Below, one piece after another: positions 5,029-14,159 of a DNA stretch of 33,087 bases. The stretch spans positions 1 through 33,087 of the forward strand of contig JACPFC010000003.1 of assembly GCA_016183175.1 (NCBI GenBank). Reading direction: 5' to 3'. Under the pieces are notes generated by a model. It did no database searches and was not told the DNA's origin. It saw only the letters and a list, made by a program, of their open reading frames with translations. The first letter of the stretch is position 1. Each line of letters opens with the position of its first letter. The position numbers were made by a program, and so were the translations under genes. The DNA is from Deltaproteobacteria bacterium (GTDB taxonomy: Bacteria; UBA10199; SBBF01).

Positions 5029-8000
5029 CTCCTTCAAGGCGGCTACCTGCGCCTTTTCTTCCGGCGCCTTTGCCCACTCATCCAAACGCGCCAGCTCCGC
5101 CTGAAAGGGGTCAACCAGACGATTGTCCAGATAAAGCTCCGCCAGGTCGCGCCGGGTCGCGAATTGCTCCCCTTTAAGGGTCTCGGTCTTTTCCACCATC
5201 TGGGCCAGCTCCACCTGAAAGGAGAGCGCCTTCAGGTTGTCCTTTTCCTTGCGGGCGATATGCGCCAGTTCGTTATAGCATTTGGAAAGAAGCATCTGTT
5301 CATACGGAAGCCGCTTTTCCTTTTCCTCCAGAATCTGCCTCGCCAAAAGAAACCGGCGGGCGCTCAAAGTCCAGTTTTGCTCATGCCGATAGATCAACCC
5401 CTGGTTGGCCAAAAGGGCCGCCTTGGTTGTGGGGTCTTTAAGGCGGACGCTGATGTCAATGGCCTTCTGGTAGGTGCTCAACGCCTCTTCATATTTTTTG
5501 TCGGCCAGATAGATGTTTCCCAAACCGTTGTAGGCCCTTAAGAGAACGGGAAAGAGGTTCTCTTTTTGACAGATTCCGATGCAATGTTTGTATTCTTTTA
5601 CCGCCTTGCGGAATTTTTTGACGGCCCTGTAGCTCTCCGCCAGCGAATAGAGGGCTCTCGCCAGCGGCTCAAAGCTTTTCATGGTCGAAAAGAGTTTTGC
5701 GTCCCCTTTCAAAAGGGGAATGGCCCGCTCATAGTCCTTCAATTGATGGTAGACATGCCCCAAATCGTTGTTGGTGATATATTTGAGCTCGGACTTTGCA
5801 AGCTGTTTTGCCAGTTCCCGCGCCTCTGCGAATCCGGGAATCGCCTTTTCCAGATGTCCCGTGAGCACCTCGATTTCCGCCAAGTCGTTTAAAAACCGGA
5901 TCTGCTCCATGCGGGTATCGGCGCTCCCGGCGGCCAGTTCAAGGCCCCCTTTGAAATAGCGGCCCGCCTCCTCGATTTTTTCCTGATGAAGAAGGCTTAA
6001 TCCCTTCTTCTCCCATAACGCCAGACGGCTTTTTAACGGAATGGCATCGGCCCCTTTTTCCGCCTCCTTCTCAATGGCCGAAAGCATCTCGCAGGCCTCG
6101 CGGAACCGATTCAGCCAGATGAGGACATCCGCGGTTTTGATGATCCAATTCAGGCGCTGGGAAAGCGGGGCCGCAACAAAGAATGTTTTTTGCAAATTGA
6201 GGTAATGCTCCAGCGCCTCTTCCTTTCTCCCTTCCTGATTCATCAGGTCGGCCAGTTTTTCAAGGGACGTCTGGGCCAGAACGCGGTCTTCCCCCCAGCT
6301 TTGATGCAACCAGGTCAAAGCCTCCGAAAGACCGACATCCCGTTCGGCCAGACGGGTGTGACGCCTGCGGGCCTCCTCGATGGGGATTTTTTTGCGGACA
6401 AAAGGGACCATCGCCTGCCGATAAAACACATAATTGTTTCCCCCCTCAATCCGCACAATCCGCTTTTCTTCCATGGCATCCAGGATTCTGCGGATCTTCG
6501 GCAGACGGGTCGGTTTTTCAAGCGCCCGGGGGGTCAGCCCATGGCCGGCAATGGCCAGCCAGTCGACAATTTCTTTTTCTTCGGACGAGAATGAGGCATA
6601 GTCGAGCTCCATTTGCTCTTCAAGAGACCGGGGCATCTCCACCTTTTGAAGCGCCCTTGAAAGATGGGCCAGAAGATCCGGGCTCCAACGGCCCGACTCA
6701 TCAAAGAGCAACCCCTGTTGAATGAGGCTTTGGATAATTTGCGTGCAAAGGCCGGGGTTTCCCGCGGTATCCCGGTAGATCTCCTGGACAAAATTTTCCG
6801 GAATCTCTTTCTGGCCGATGACGGTCTCAAGAAAAACGCGCGTCTCCTCCCCGGCAAACGGCGCGAGCTTCACCTTTTCGAACTGAAAATCATCTTTGGG
6901 AAAAAGCCGCTCGAAGGGCGCCCAGTCCGCCTCACGCGTGCCGCTCACCACAAACAGAAATCGGGTCGTCTCGGGCGAGAGAATTTTTTGTTCGAGAAAT
7001 GAAAGGAACGCCTGAAGCCCTCCCCTCCCTTTCGGATCGGTCAGATAGTTTTCCATGTCTTCAAGAATCACCGCCCGGGAGCCGGCCAAAACATGCCGAT
7101 CCTCTTCGGTTAAAGGGAGCACCGCCTCCTCCACAACCACCTTTTCCAGCTGGAGTCTGTTCTTGATCTGGCCGATGAATTTTGTCTTTCCCAGCCCCCG
7201 GTCCCCGTAGATAAAGAGGCCAAAAAAGGGAGCCCCTTTTTCCCCTTTAAGAAAGTCGTTGACCATGTTTTCGATGCGCCACTGGATCTCTTTCCGCCCG
7301 ATCAGCTCGGAGGTGGTGGGAAGATAGGAAAGAAGCGTCTCCGGCGTTTCCACCGAATATTTCGTTTTGGAATAGGCTCCGATCTCCTCGATGACGGCAG
7401 AGGCCGAGGGATAGCGCTCCTCCGGCCTTTTGGACAAAAGCGCCGACACAACATCGCTCATGTACCCGGGCGCCTTCGGATTCAACTGCGAGATGGGAGG
7501 GGGTGTATAGGTGCGGTGCCGGTCATAAACCTCCTGCAGGCTGGCCCCCGAAAAGGGCTGGGTGCGGGTAAGACAGTTATAAAAAATGACGCCGACGGCG
7601 TAGAGATCGCTGGCGACATTGTGATGTTCGCCGCGGTAAATTTCGGGGGCCAGATAGGTGGGGGTTCCCACGATCGACTCCCCCCAGTAGCCGGCCAGGC
7701 CAAAGTCGATAAGGAGGATGTTGTCGTTTTCGACAAAAATATTCCCCGGCTTTAAATCACAATGAATGATCCCTTTCTGGTGCAGATAGTTGATGGCCCT
7801 TAAAACCTGAACGAAATAATCCTCGCACTTTTCAAAGGGGAGCCCATCGGTGGCGGCGTAAAGGTCGGTCCCTTTGAGCCATGGGGAGGTGAAAAAAACC
7901 TTTTTCTGCTCCGGATCAAAGCCGTAATCGCCGATCTTGCCGATGTTGGGATGCGAGAGTTTCTTCAAGACTTTGAACTCGTTTTCAAACTGGGAAATCG

Positions 8001-8145
8001 CCGCCTGCCCGCTGGCGGGCTCGAACGATTTGAGGAGTTTTAACGCCACCGGCTCCCCCCGCGGCGGCAAAACCAGAAAGACCTCCCCCATCGCCCCCTG
8101 CCCCAGGCTTTTGAGGACGCGGTATTTTTTGGCGATCAGTTCCAT
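4975..8145 (-). CDS. Ser/Thr protein kinase fused to P-loop ATPase and TPR array
   Basis: The protein has 1056 residues. The N-terminal kinase domain (about 8-260) has a glycine loop GQGAMGEV (15-22), ATP-binding Lys36, catalytic HCDLKPGN (128-135, Asp130), DFG (147-149) and APE (166-168), so it should be active. A central STAND/AAA-type ATPase follows, with Walker A GDRGLGKT (314-321) and a hydrophobic Walker B ending in ILEDMENY. From about residue 600 onward the protein is helical, with many TPR motifs (for example NNDLGHVYHQLKDYERAIPLL and NGLGNIYLADKKYEEAL). The architecture resembles PknK-like or MalT-like signal integrators: a kinase with an ATP-driven switch and a TPR sensor. No transmembrane segment is evident, so it is probably cytoplasmic. 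Its ATG overlaps the lpdA stop by one base (TAATG), suggesting translational coupling. The 3' end carries a 41-bp duplication. Confidence 0.9.
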   Translation of the reverse strand: MELIAKKYRVLKSLGQGAMGEVFLVLPPRGEPVALKLLKSFEPASGQAAISQFENEFKVLKKLSHPNIGKIGDYGFDPEQKKVFFTSPWLKGTDLYAATDGLPFEKCEDYFVQVLRAINYLHQKGIIHCDLKPGNIFVENDNILLIDFGLAGYWGESIVGTPTYLAPEIYRGEHHNVASDLYAVGVIFYNCLTRTQPFSGASLQEVYDRHRTYTPPPISQLNPKAPGYMSDVVSALLSKRPEERYPSASAVIEEIGAYSKTKYSVETPETLLSYLPTTSELIGRKEIQWRIENMVNDFLKGEKGAPFFGLFIYGDRGLGKTKFIGQIKNRLQLEKVVVEEAVLPLTEEDRHVLAGSRAVILEDMENYLTDPKGRGGLQAFLSFLEQKILSPETTRFLFVVSGTREADWAPFERLFPKDDFQFEKVKLAPFAGEETRVFLETVIGQKEIPENFVQEIYRDTAGNPGLCTQIIQSLIQQGLLFDESGRWSPDLLAHLSRALQKVEMPRSLEEQMELDYASFSSEEKEIVDWLAIAGHGLTPRALEKPTRLPKIRRILDAMEEKRIVRIEGGNNYVFYRQAMVPFVRKKIPIEEARRRHTRLAERDVGLSEALTWLHQSWGEDRVLAQTSLEKLADLMNQEGRKEEALEHYLNLQKTFFVAAPLSQRLNWIIKTADVLIWLNRFREACEMLSAIEKEAEKGADAIPLKSRLALWEKKGLSLLHQEKIEEAGRYFKGGLELAAGSADTRMEQIRFLNDLAEIEVLTGHLEKAIPGFAEARELAKQLAKSELKYITNNDLGHVYHQLKDYERAIPLLKGDAKLFSTMKSFEPLARALYSLAESYRAVKKFRKAVKEYKHCIGICQKENLFPVLLRAYNGLGNIYLADKKYEEALSTYQKAIDISVRLKDPTTKAALLANQGLIYRHEQNWTLSARRFLLARQILEEKEKRLPYEQMLLSKCYNELAHIARKEKDNLKALSFQVELAQMVEKTETLKGEQFATRRDLAELYLDNRLVDPFQAELARLDEWAKAPEEKAQVAALKERWAKIQICDQESTQKVS

Positions 8146-9566
8146 TACAAATGAATTGCCCCTTCGCCAAGGCCCAGGGCCGCTTCCTTCACCGCCTCGG
8201 AAAGAGTCGGATGGGCGTGGACCGTCATGGCGATATCCTGCGCGGTCGCCTCGAAGGCCATCCCCAAAACCAGTTCGGCAATCATGTCGGAGGCGCGCGG
8301 GCCGATGATGTGGGCGCCAAGAAGACGGTCGGTCGTTGAATCGGCAATGAGTTTGACAAATCCCTCCTTATACCCCATCGACAGGGCTCTGCCATTGGCC
8401 AGAAAGGGATATTTGAAGGCTTTATGCGCGATTCCCTGTTTTTTACATTCTTCTTCAGTCAAGCCGACGGAAGCAACCTCCGGCCAGGTATAAACAACGC
8501 TCGGAATCGTGTTGTAATTCACGGAGGCCTTCTCACCGCTGATAATCTCCGCCGCGGCGACCCCCTCTTCCATCGCCTTGTGCGCCAACATCGGTCCCGG
8601 AATCACATCGCCAACGGCGTAAATTCCGGGGACATTTGTCTGAAAATTTTTGTCGACGGCAATTCTTCCCTTCTCATCCAGCTTCACCCCCGTCTCTTGC
8701 AACCCTAACCCCTCCGTACATGGCTTGCGCCCCACGGCGACCAGCAGATAATCAGTAGAGACGGTTTCTTCCTTTCCCTCGGCGGTTTTGATTCCGACAT
8801 CGACCCTGTTCCCTTTGATCGAGGCGCCGGCCACCTGTGCTGACAGACGAAAATTCATCCCCTGTTTTTTAAGCGCCCGCAAAAGGGCCTCGCCCGTTTC
8901 ACCATCCATCCCAACGGCGATCCGATCGAGCATTTCGACAACCGTGACTCGGCTCCCGAGCCGAAGATAGACCGACCCGAGTTCCAACCCGATATAACCG
9001 CCGCCGATGACAAGGAGCTCTCCTGGAACCTCGGTGAGGGACAACGCCGCCGTTGAGTCGATGATTCGCTTACCGTCGAAGGGAATGCCGGGGAGGGCCA
9101 CCGGGACGCTTCCCGTGGCAATGAGAATATTTTGGGCGGAATAACTCTTCTTTCCTTCGGCGCCGGTTATCTCGACGGTTTTGTCTTTATGGACCTTTGC
9201 CGTCCCGGAGAGATGCGTAATCTTGTTTTTTTTGAATAATCCGGCCACACCGCCGGTCAGCCGTTTGACAACGTCATCCTTCCGGGCCATGAATTTTTTG
9301 AGATCGAGTGACACCGCCTCAAAGTTAATACCGTGCTCCTTGAAACTCTCCTTGGCCTGCGCATAGAGTTCGGACGACTCCAAAAGGGCCTTGCTGGGGA
9401 TGCAACCGACATTCAGACAGGTGCCGCCGAGGGTCTTTTCTTTCTCGACACAGGCGACTTTCAGGCCGAGTTGGGCGGCGCGAATCGCCGCCACATAGCC
9501 ACCCGGCCCGGCGCCGATGACAATGAGGTCAAAAGATGTTTGTTCCGTATTCGCCTTTTCTCTCAT
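8145..9566 (-). CDS. lpdA: Dihydrolipoyl dehydrogenase (E3)
   Basis: This FAD-dependent pyridine nucleotide-disulfide oxidoreductase regenerates lipoyl groups of 2-oxoacid dehydrogenase or glycine-cleavage complexes using NAD. It has 473 residues, the usual length. Visible are the FAD-binding GAGPGGYVAA (18-27), the redox-active disulfide GGTCLNVGC (Cys50 and Cys55), the NAD-binding GGGYIGLELGSVY, the second FAD motif YAVGDV, and the C-terminal catalytic HAHPTLSE (His452, Glu457). No E1 or E2 genes are adjacent, so the partner complex is encoded elsewhere. The start lies 1 base after the stop of the transglycosylase gene, so the gene belongs to the same operon. The N-terminal eleven residues (MREKANTEQTS) extend slightly beyond the FAD fold. 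Confidence 0.95.
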   Translation of the reverse strand: MREKANTEQTSFDLIVIGAGPGGYVAAIRAAQLGLKVACVEKEKTLGGTCLNVGCIPSKALLESSELYAQAKESFKEHGINFEAVSLDLKKFMARKDDVVKRLTGGVAGLFKKNKITHLSGTAKVHKDKTVEITGAEGKKSYSAQNILIATGSVPVALPGIPFDGKRIIDSTAALSLTEVPGELLVIGGGYIGLELGSVYLRLGSRVTVVEMLDRIAVGMDGETGEALLRALKKQGMNFRLSAQVAGASIKGNRVDVGIKTAEGKEETVSTDYLLVAVGRKPCTEGLGLQETGVKLDEKGRIAVDKNFQTNVPGIYAVGDVIPGPMLAHKAMEEGVAAAEIISGEKASVNYNTIPSVVYTWPEVASVGLTEEECKKQGIAHKAFKYPFLANGRALSMGYKEGFVKLIADSTTDRLLGAHIIGPRASDMIAELVLGMAFEATAQDIAMTVHAHPTLSEAVKEAALGLGEGAIHL

Positions 9567-9567
9567 T

Positions 9568-11739
9568 TCAATATAATGTTTTATAAATCCAGTAACTTGT
9601 CATTACCTTTTTTACATAGCCGCGCGTTTCGTCGTAGGGGATCAGTTCGATGAATTCATCCGGTTCGAGTTTAGCCCCCCATTTCTCCCACCTGTGGACA
9701 GCGTCCGGACCGGCGTTATAGCCGGCCAGCGCGTAGGGAACTTTTCCGCCGAATTCATCCAGCCTCTTTTTTAAATAAGTCACGCCGAATTCAATGTTTG
9801 TCGCCGGGGCCTTCAGATCTTCCGGATGAAAGACATCCCTCCCCAAAAGCAAGGCGACTTCCTTACCCGTCTGCGGGATCAACTGCAAAAGGCCGATCGC
9901 CTGCGCGGAAGAGACGATGGCCGGATGGAAAGAAGACTCTTCACGCATCATTGCCCAGACAAGGAGGGAATTCAGCGCCTGTTTTTTGGAAAAAAGGGTT
10001 GTCCACTGAAAATAGGCGCGCGGATAGGCCATGGTCCAGTACAACCCGTTATCCCGCCCGGCCGATATTTTTTTAAGGCCGGCCCGGCCGATGGCGCATA
10101 ACTGTCTGAAATTTTGCGCCGCCGTCAACGCCTGACTCAACGAATCAAGAGGAATTCCCTCCCTGGAAAGAGAGGAGCGCTCCGCCTCGTCAAAGGCGTA
10201 CTCCGAAAGCCCGATTTCAGCGAGCTGAACGGCTGTCATCAAGGGATCGTCGGGGGGAATTTTTTCGCGCCAGTTGTCGGCTTTATAAGCACCCCCTCCC
10301 TTAATCCCTCCCCCCTCGAGGGGGAGGGGCAGGGGAGAGGGGGTATTCGTGGGATCCACCAGTTCCATGGGATCGATTTTTTTTCCGGCCATTTTTTGCG
10401 CCGAGAGAAACCCGTAATAATGGGTGGGTTTTCGCCGATGGATATCCTCATAAATCAACCGGGCGGCGGACCCTTTGTTCATCTGTTCCAGACAGCGGGC
10501 CTTCCAGTAGGCGATTTTGAGAAGCTCATCTTTTTTTCTTTCTTTCTTCTCCAGGTTTTTGAGTTCGTCCAGGGCGCCGGAAAAATTTCCCGTCAGATAG
10601 ACGGCCCACAAGCGATTCCAGACCGCTTCGGCGCGGCGGTAATCGTTTTTTGTTGAAAGATATTCCGTGAAGGCCTCAACAGCCCGTGAATATTGGCCCG
10701 CGTCAAGATGGATGAAGGCTATTTTATAGCGGGCCATCCGGGCCATGTTTGAGCGGGGGTAGAGGTCGATGATCTTTTGGTTGTATTTGAGCGCCTCCTC
10801 AAACTGATCCGACCGGCCGTAAGAGGCGGCAAGCAGGGACAGAATCTCGGTGCGGTTTTGCCCCCCTTTCGGATGATCCATAAGTTCCTGAAGAAGGGAA
10901 GCAGACTTGGAATAGTGGCGGGCCTTAAAATGGGTCTTGGCGATTTCGAAGGAAAAATTCCGTCCCGTTGTCTTGTACAGATCGTCATAAATGGCGAGGG
11001 CATCCAACGGGCGGCCCGCCTCGATCAACGATTGGGCGCGTTTCTTCCAGTCGGCCTCGGAGAGAAAATCCGAAAGGGGGGTATTTTCTTTTTTCAGTTG
11101 ATCGATAATCTCTTCTTCAAAGGGGTTGCCGGCCGATTCCGTGAGGAGTTCTTTCCATGTCCGGTGGGCGATGGCCTTTTTGCCTTGGAGGGAGGCCATT
11201 TGCCCCCGGAGATACTTGATTCTTGTCCGGACCGGCTCGTCCTTTGCCGCCTCTTTCTTTCTGCGGTTTAACCCTGTTTCGGCTTCTTCCCACCGCGAGA
11301 GAAGAATCAGCGATTCCATCCGCTCCCAGAAAATGTCTTCCTCGATTTTTCGTTCGATCTTGTCGATTGGGGGGAGATAGGCAATCGCCTCCGCCGGCCG
11401 GTTGAGGGCGTTTAAGGTTTTGCCGATCCAATAGCGGATATGGGCGGCCAGAGGTGATCCCTCCACCTCCGCTCTTTTTAAATGTTCGAGGGCATCGTCA
11501 TATCGTTCCTCGTTGTAAGCCGTTGCCCCCATGAGAAAATAGACGGGGTGCGGCAGGGTTCCCTCTTCCACTTGTTTCCCCAGGTTTTGTATCGTGTCGT
11601 AAATGAGGAAATAGTTGCGGTCAACAAGGCCGGAAAGGAGGGGGTTGGAGGCGGATGGAAAAAAGACAAGGCCGAAGAGAAAAATTCCCTTGAGCCCCCC
11701 CTTATTCTGTTTTTTTCTTTGCGTCGTTCCAGAGTGCAT
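9568..11739 (-). CDS. Soluble-type lytic murein transglycosylase with TPR region
   Basis: The 723-residue protein resembles Slt70. A long helical TPR-like region (about 40-460) is followed by a C-terminal GH23 SLT domain with the catalytic glutamate in MMREESSFHP (Glu600/601), then AIGLLQLIP, NIEFGVTYLKKRL, YALAGYNAGP and ETRGYVKKV. It should cleave peptidoglycan to 1,6-anhydro muropeptides in the periplasm. The N-terminus has basic residues and a hydrophobic stretch (GIFLFGLVFFPSA) that can act as a signal peptide. No other usable start codon lies before that stretch, so the ATG at 11739 is kept although it overlaps mazG by 38 bases. A Pro/Leu/Gly insert (TPSPLPLPLEGGGIKGGG) just before the SLT domain is encoded by a CTCGAG-centred palindromic repeat. 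Confidence 0.88.
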   Translation of the reverse strand: MHSGTTQRKKQNKGGLKGIFLFGLVFFPSASNPLLSGLVDRNYFLIYDTIQNLGKQVEEGTLPHPVYFLMGATAYNEERYDDALEHLKRAEVEGSPLAAHIRYWIGKTLNALNRPAEAIAYLPPIDKIERKIEEDIFWERMESLILLSRWEEAETGLNRRKKEAAKDEPVRTRIKYLRGQMASLQGKKAIAHRTWKELLTESAGNPFEEEIIDQLKKENTPLSDFLSEADWKKRAQSLIEAGRPLDALAIYDDLYKTTGRNFSFEIAKTHFKARHYSKSASLLQELMDHPKGGQNRTEILSLLAASYGRSDQFEEALKYNQKIIDLYPRSNMARMARYKIAFIHLDAGQYSRAVEAFTEYLSTKNDYRRAEAVWNRLWAVYLTGNFSGALDELKNLEKKERKKDELLKIAYWKARCLEQMNKGSAARLIYEDIHRRKPTHYYGFLSAQKMAGKKIDPMELVDPTNTPSPLPLPLEGGGIKGGGAYKADNWREKIPPDDPLMTAVQLAEIGLSEYAFDEAERSSLSREGIPLDSLSQALTAAQNFRQLCAIGRAGLKKISAGRDNGLYWTMAYPRAYFQWTTLFSKKQALNSLLVWAMMREESSFHPAIVSSAQAIGLLQLIPQTGKEVALLLGRDVFHPEDLKAPATNIEFGVTYLKKRLDEFGGKVPYALAGYNAGPDAVHRWEKWGAKLEPDEFIELIPYDETRGYVKKVMTSYWIYKTLY
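10306..10328. repeat. CTCGAG-centred palindrome within the transglycosylase gene
   Basis: This is a near-perfect inverted repeat centred on TCGA at 10316-10319: CCCT, then a run of C, CTCGAG, a run of G, then AGGG, with a single-base bulge in the arms. It encodes the low-complexity segment LPLPLEGGGIKGGG between the helical region and the catalytic domain. Pyrimidine/purine-rich palindromes of this type are known as dispersed repeats in many bacterial genomes and are often tolerated in protein linkers. Confidence 0.55.
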
Positions 11740-12481
11740 CCCATTCTTTCGCCGTGAGTTGTTCCATCTTTTTCTTTTTTAGCCGGATTTGCTTCTCCAT
11801 GGCCGAAAACCTCGCCCGAAACCGGTTATTGGCCTTTTGCAGGACCTCTTCCGGCTGGATTTTTATAAAACGGCACAGGTTGGCGAGGGCGAAAAAGAGG
11901 TCGCCCACTTCATGTTCGAGATTGTTTCGGTTTTTGCTTTTGACCGCTTTTTTCAGTTCGCCGATTTCCTCGTCGATCTTTTGAAGCACTTCATCGGTCT
12001 TGTTCCAGTCGAAGCCGATTTTGGAGGCTTTTTTGGAGAGCTTAAAAGCCTGAAAAAGGGCGGGGAGCGATTTGGGCACCGGGTCGAGGTACGAATCTCC
12101 CTTGTGCTTTTTGGCCTCGTTTGCTTTTATTTTGTCCCAGTTGGAAACCACCTCCTCGGCCCCGGAGACTTTTATCCCGCCGAAAACGTGCGGATGCCGG
12201 CGGATGAGTTTGGCTGAAATTTCATTGACCACGTCGTCGATATCGAACGATTTTTCGTCCCGGCCGATTTGGGCATGAAACAAAACATGCAGAAGCAGAT
12301 CGCCCAGCTCTTCGCACAAATGGGGATCGTTTTTGTTTTCGATGGCGTCCAGGACTTCGTAGCATTCCTCGATCAGTTGAGGGGCGATCGACTGGTGGGT
12401 CTGTTGATGATCCCACGGGCACCCGCCGGGGCTACGCAGGATGGCCATGATATCGACGAGTTGTTCGAAGGGGGCGGACAT
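11702..12481 (-). CDS. mazG: Nucleoside triphosphate pyrophosphohydrolase
   Basis: The 259-residue length fits two-domain MazG. The N-terminal signature LRSPGGCPWDHQQTHQSI is followed by the metal-binding LIEECYEVLDAI (Glu38, Glu39, Glu42) and CEELGDLLLHVLFHA (Glu57, Glu58, Asp61). The second MazG half is seen as DEEIGELKKAV and HEVGDLFFALANLCRF. The enzyme hydrolyses NTPs to NMP and pyrophosphate; in other bacteria it has roles in nucleotide house-cleaning and (p)ppGpp balance. The start lies 14 bases after the 3' end of tRNA-Thr and has no clear Shine-Dalgarno; a run of eight T lies directly before it. The 3' end overlaps the transglycosylase start by 38 bases. Confidence 0.93.
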   Translation of the reverse strand: MSAPFEQLVDIMAILRSPGGCPWDHQQTHQSIAPQLIEECYEVLDAIENKNDPHLCEELGDLLLHVLFHAQIGRDEKSFDIDDVVNEISAKLIRRHPHVFGGIKVSGAEEVVSNWDKIKANEAKKHKGDSYLDPVPKSLPALFQAFKLSKKASKIGFDWNKTDEVLQKIDEEIGELKKAVKSKNRNNLEHEVGDLFFALANLCRFIKIQPEEVLQKANNRFRARFSAMEKQIRLKKKKMEQLTAKEWDALWNDAKKKTE

Positions 12482-12495
12482 GAAAAAAAAGGATG

Positions 12496-12568
12496 AGCCA
12501 CCCGCCGGGATCGAACCGGCGACCTACTCATTACGAATGAGTTGCTCTACCAGCTGAGCTAGGGTGGC
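12496..12568 (-). tRNA. tRNA-Thr (CGT)
   Basis: The reverse complement has acceptor GCCACCC/GGGTGGC, D-stem GCTC/GAGC, anticodon stem ACTCA/TGAGT with loop TTCGTAA (anticodon CGT, decoding ACG), and T-arm GCCGG-TTCGATC-CCGGC. It is 73 bases with discriminator T and no encoded CCA. The gene sits inside the minus-strand run, 24 bases after the stop of a 42-codon ORF and 14 bases before mazG. Its maturation would therefore require processing from a longer transcript unless it has its own promoter. Confidence 0.95.
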
Positions 12569-12592
12569 GCGCGCCTGCTTCTATCAGAAACT

Positions 12593-12721
12593 TTACTCCT
12601 CGTCCATCCCCTCGGGCAGGTTTTTTGGCAGAAGGTGATGCGGCATAAACGACAGGTTGGCGATGAAGCTGGGGATAACGGCGCTGGCGATGACGGCGGC
12701 GAGGATGTAGATTTTTTCCAT
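12593..12721 (-). CDS. 42-residue predicted single-pass membrane peptide
   Basis: A small open frame starts at ATG 12721, 4 bases after the gltD stop, and ends at TAA 12593. The peptide has a short charged start (MEKIY), one hydrophobic segment ([20 protein letters not shown]) and an acidic end (EGMDEE). This is a plausible single-pass membrane peptide. The match between position, membrane-like composition and operon spacing supports a real gene. No family is recognised. A weak GGAG lies about 13 bases upstream within gltD. It could be a chance ORF; conservation downstream of gltD in relatives would decide. Confidence 0.5.
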   Translation of the reverse strand: MEKIYILAAVIASAVIPSFIANLSFMPHHLLPKNLPEGMDEE

Positions 12722-12725
12722 ATTG

Positions 12726-14159
12726 TCAGGGAAGCTCCGTCTCACCCATCAGGAATTTGTCGATGCCGCGGGCGCATTTGCGGCCCTCGGCAATCGCCCA
12801 GACAATCAGCGAGGCGCCCCGCTTGACGTCGCCGGCGGCAAAGACGCCAGGCACCGAGGTCACATAATCGGCGTTTACCTCCACGTTGCCGCGGGGGTCT
12901 AGTTTGATTCCCATCTGTTCAATCGGCCCTTTCTTTTCCGGACCGGTAAATCCCATCGCCAGAAGCAGGAGGTCGACTTCGATCTCAAATTCACTGCCGG
13001 GAATTTCCTGCGGTTTGGGAGGGCCTCCGTTGGTGGAAGGGACCCATTCCAGCCGGACGGCATGGAGTTTTTTCAAGACCCCTTTTTCCCCTGATAATTT
13101 TTTGGTCATGATGGAATAGTCTCGATCGCCCCCCTCGTTATGGGCCGGGGAGGTGCGAAAAACCATCGGCCATTGCGGCCACGGATTATCCGGCGCCCTC
13201 TGATCCGGTGGACGCGGGAGAAGTTCCAGTTGGTGAATGTCGGCGGCCCCCTGACGGTGCGCGGTGCCGAGGCAGTCGGCGCCGGTGTCGCCGCCGCCAA
13301 GGATGATGACTTTTTTTCCCGTGGCCGTAATCTGATCGGCAATTTTGTCTCCGGCGTTTACCCGGTTTTGTTCCGTCAGATACTCCATCGCCAGATGAAC
13401 CCCCTTTAGCTCGCGTCCGGGAACACTCAAATCGCGCGCCTGTGTGGCCCCGGCGCACAACGCGATGGCATCAAACTCCCGGTGCAGGGTGTCTGCTGAT
13501 AGATCACCTCCGATATTACTTTTCGGCCTGAAAAAAACCCCTTCGGCCTCCATCTGTTTCATTCGTGTATCGATGCGGTGTTTTTGCATCTTGAAATCAG
13601 GAATGCCGTAACGGAGCAGGCCGCCGATCCGGTCATCGCGCTCGAACACCGTCACCGTGTGACCCACCCGGGCCAGTTGTTGCGCACAAGCCAACCCGGC
13701 CGGGCCGGAACCGACCACGGCCACCTTTTTTCCGGTCAATTTTTTGGGAGGTTGAGGCACAATCCATCCTTCTTTAAAGGCATGGTCGATGATGTGATAC
13801 TCAATGTATTTGATGGTCACCGGTTTTTCGTTGATGCCCAGAACGCAGGCCCCTTCGCAGGGGGCTGGGCAGAGAAGGCCGGTGAATTCGGGAAAGTTGT
13901 TTGTCGCATGCAGGCGTTCGATGGCCTCTTTCCAGCGGTTTTTGTAGACAAGGTCGTTCCACTCCGGGATATAGTTGCCCAGCGGACATCCCTGATTGCA
14001 AAAGGGGATGCCGCAATCCATGCAACGGGCCCCTTGGGCGCGTAATTTGTCGACGGGAAACTCGCTGTAGATTTCCTTGTAGTCGTGAATCCGTTCGGGG
14101 ATCGGCCTCTGCGGCCAGTCTTCCCGCGGAATTTCCATGAAGCCCGTGATTTTACCCAT
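12726..14159 (-). CDS. gltD: Glutamate synthase small (beta) subunit
   Basis: The 477-residue protein is an FAD/NADPH-binding subunit that passes electrons to GltB for reductive synthesis of glutamate from glutamine and 2-oxoglutarate. The N-terminal Cys clusters for 4Fe-4S binding are seen ([19 protein letters not shown] and [14 protein letters not shown]). Then come the FAD motif [16 protein letters not shown], the NADPH motif [15 protein letters not shown], and the C-terminal second FAD motif [19 protein letters not shown]. The ATG lies within the last codons of gltB (8-base overlap), indicating coupled translation and fixed stoichiometry. Confidence 0.96.
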   Translation of the reverse strand: MGKITGFMEIPREDWPQRPIPERIHDYKEIYSEFPVDKLRAQGARCMDCGIPFCNQGCPLGNYIPEWNDLVYKNRWKEAIERLHATNNFPEFTGLLCPAPCEGACVLGINEKPVTIKYIEYHIIDHAFKEGWIVPQPPKKLTGKKVAVVGSGPAGLACAQQLARVGHTVTVFERDDRIGGLLRYGIPDFKMQKHRIDTRMKQMEAEGVFFRPKSNIGGDLSADTLHREFDAIALCAGATQARDLSVPGRELKGVHLAMEYLTEQNRVNAGDKIADQITATGKKVIILGGGDTGADCLGTAHRQGAADIHQLELLPRPPDQRAPDNPWPQWPMVFRTSPAHNEGGDRDYSIMTKKLSGEKGVLKKLHAVRLEWVPSTNGGPPKPQEIPGSEFEIEVDLLLLAMGFTGPEKKGPIEQMGIKLDPRGNVEVNADYVTSVPGVFAAGDVKRGASLIVWAIAEGRKCARGIDKFLMGETELP

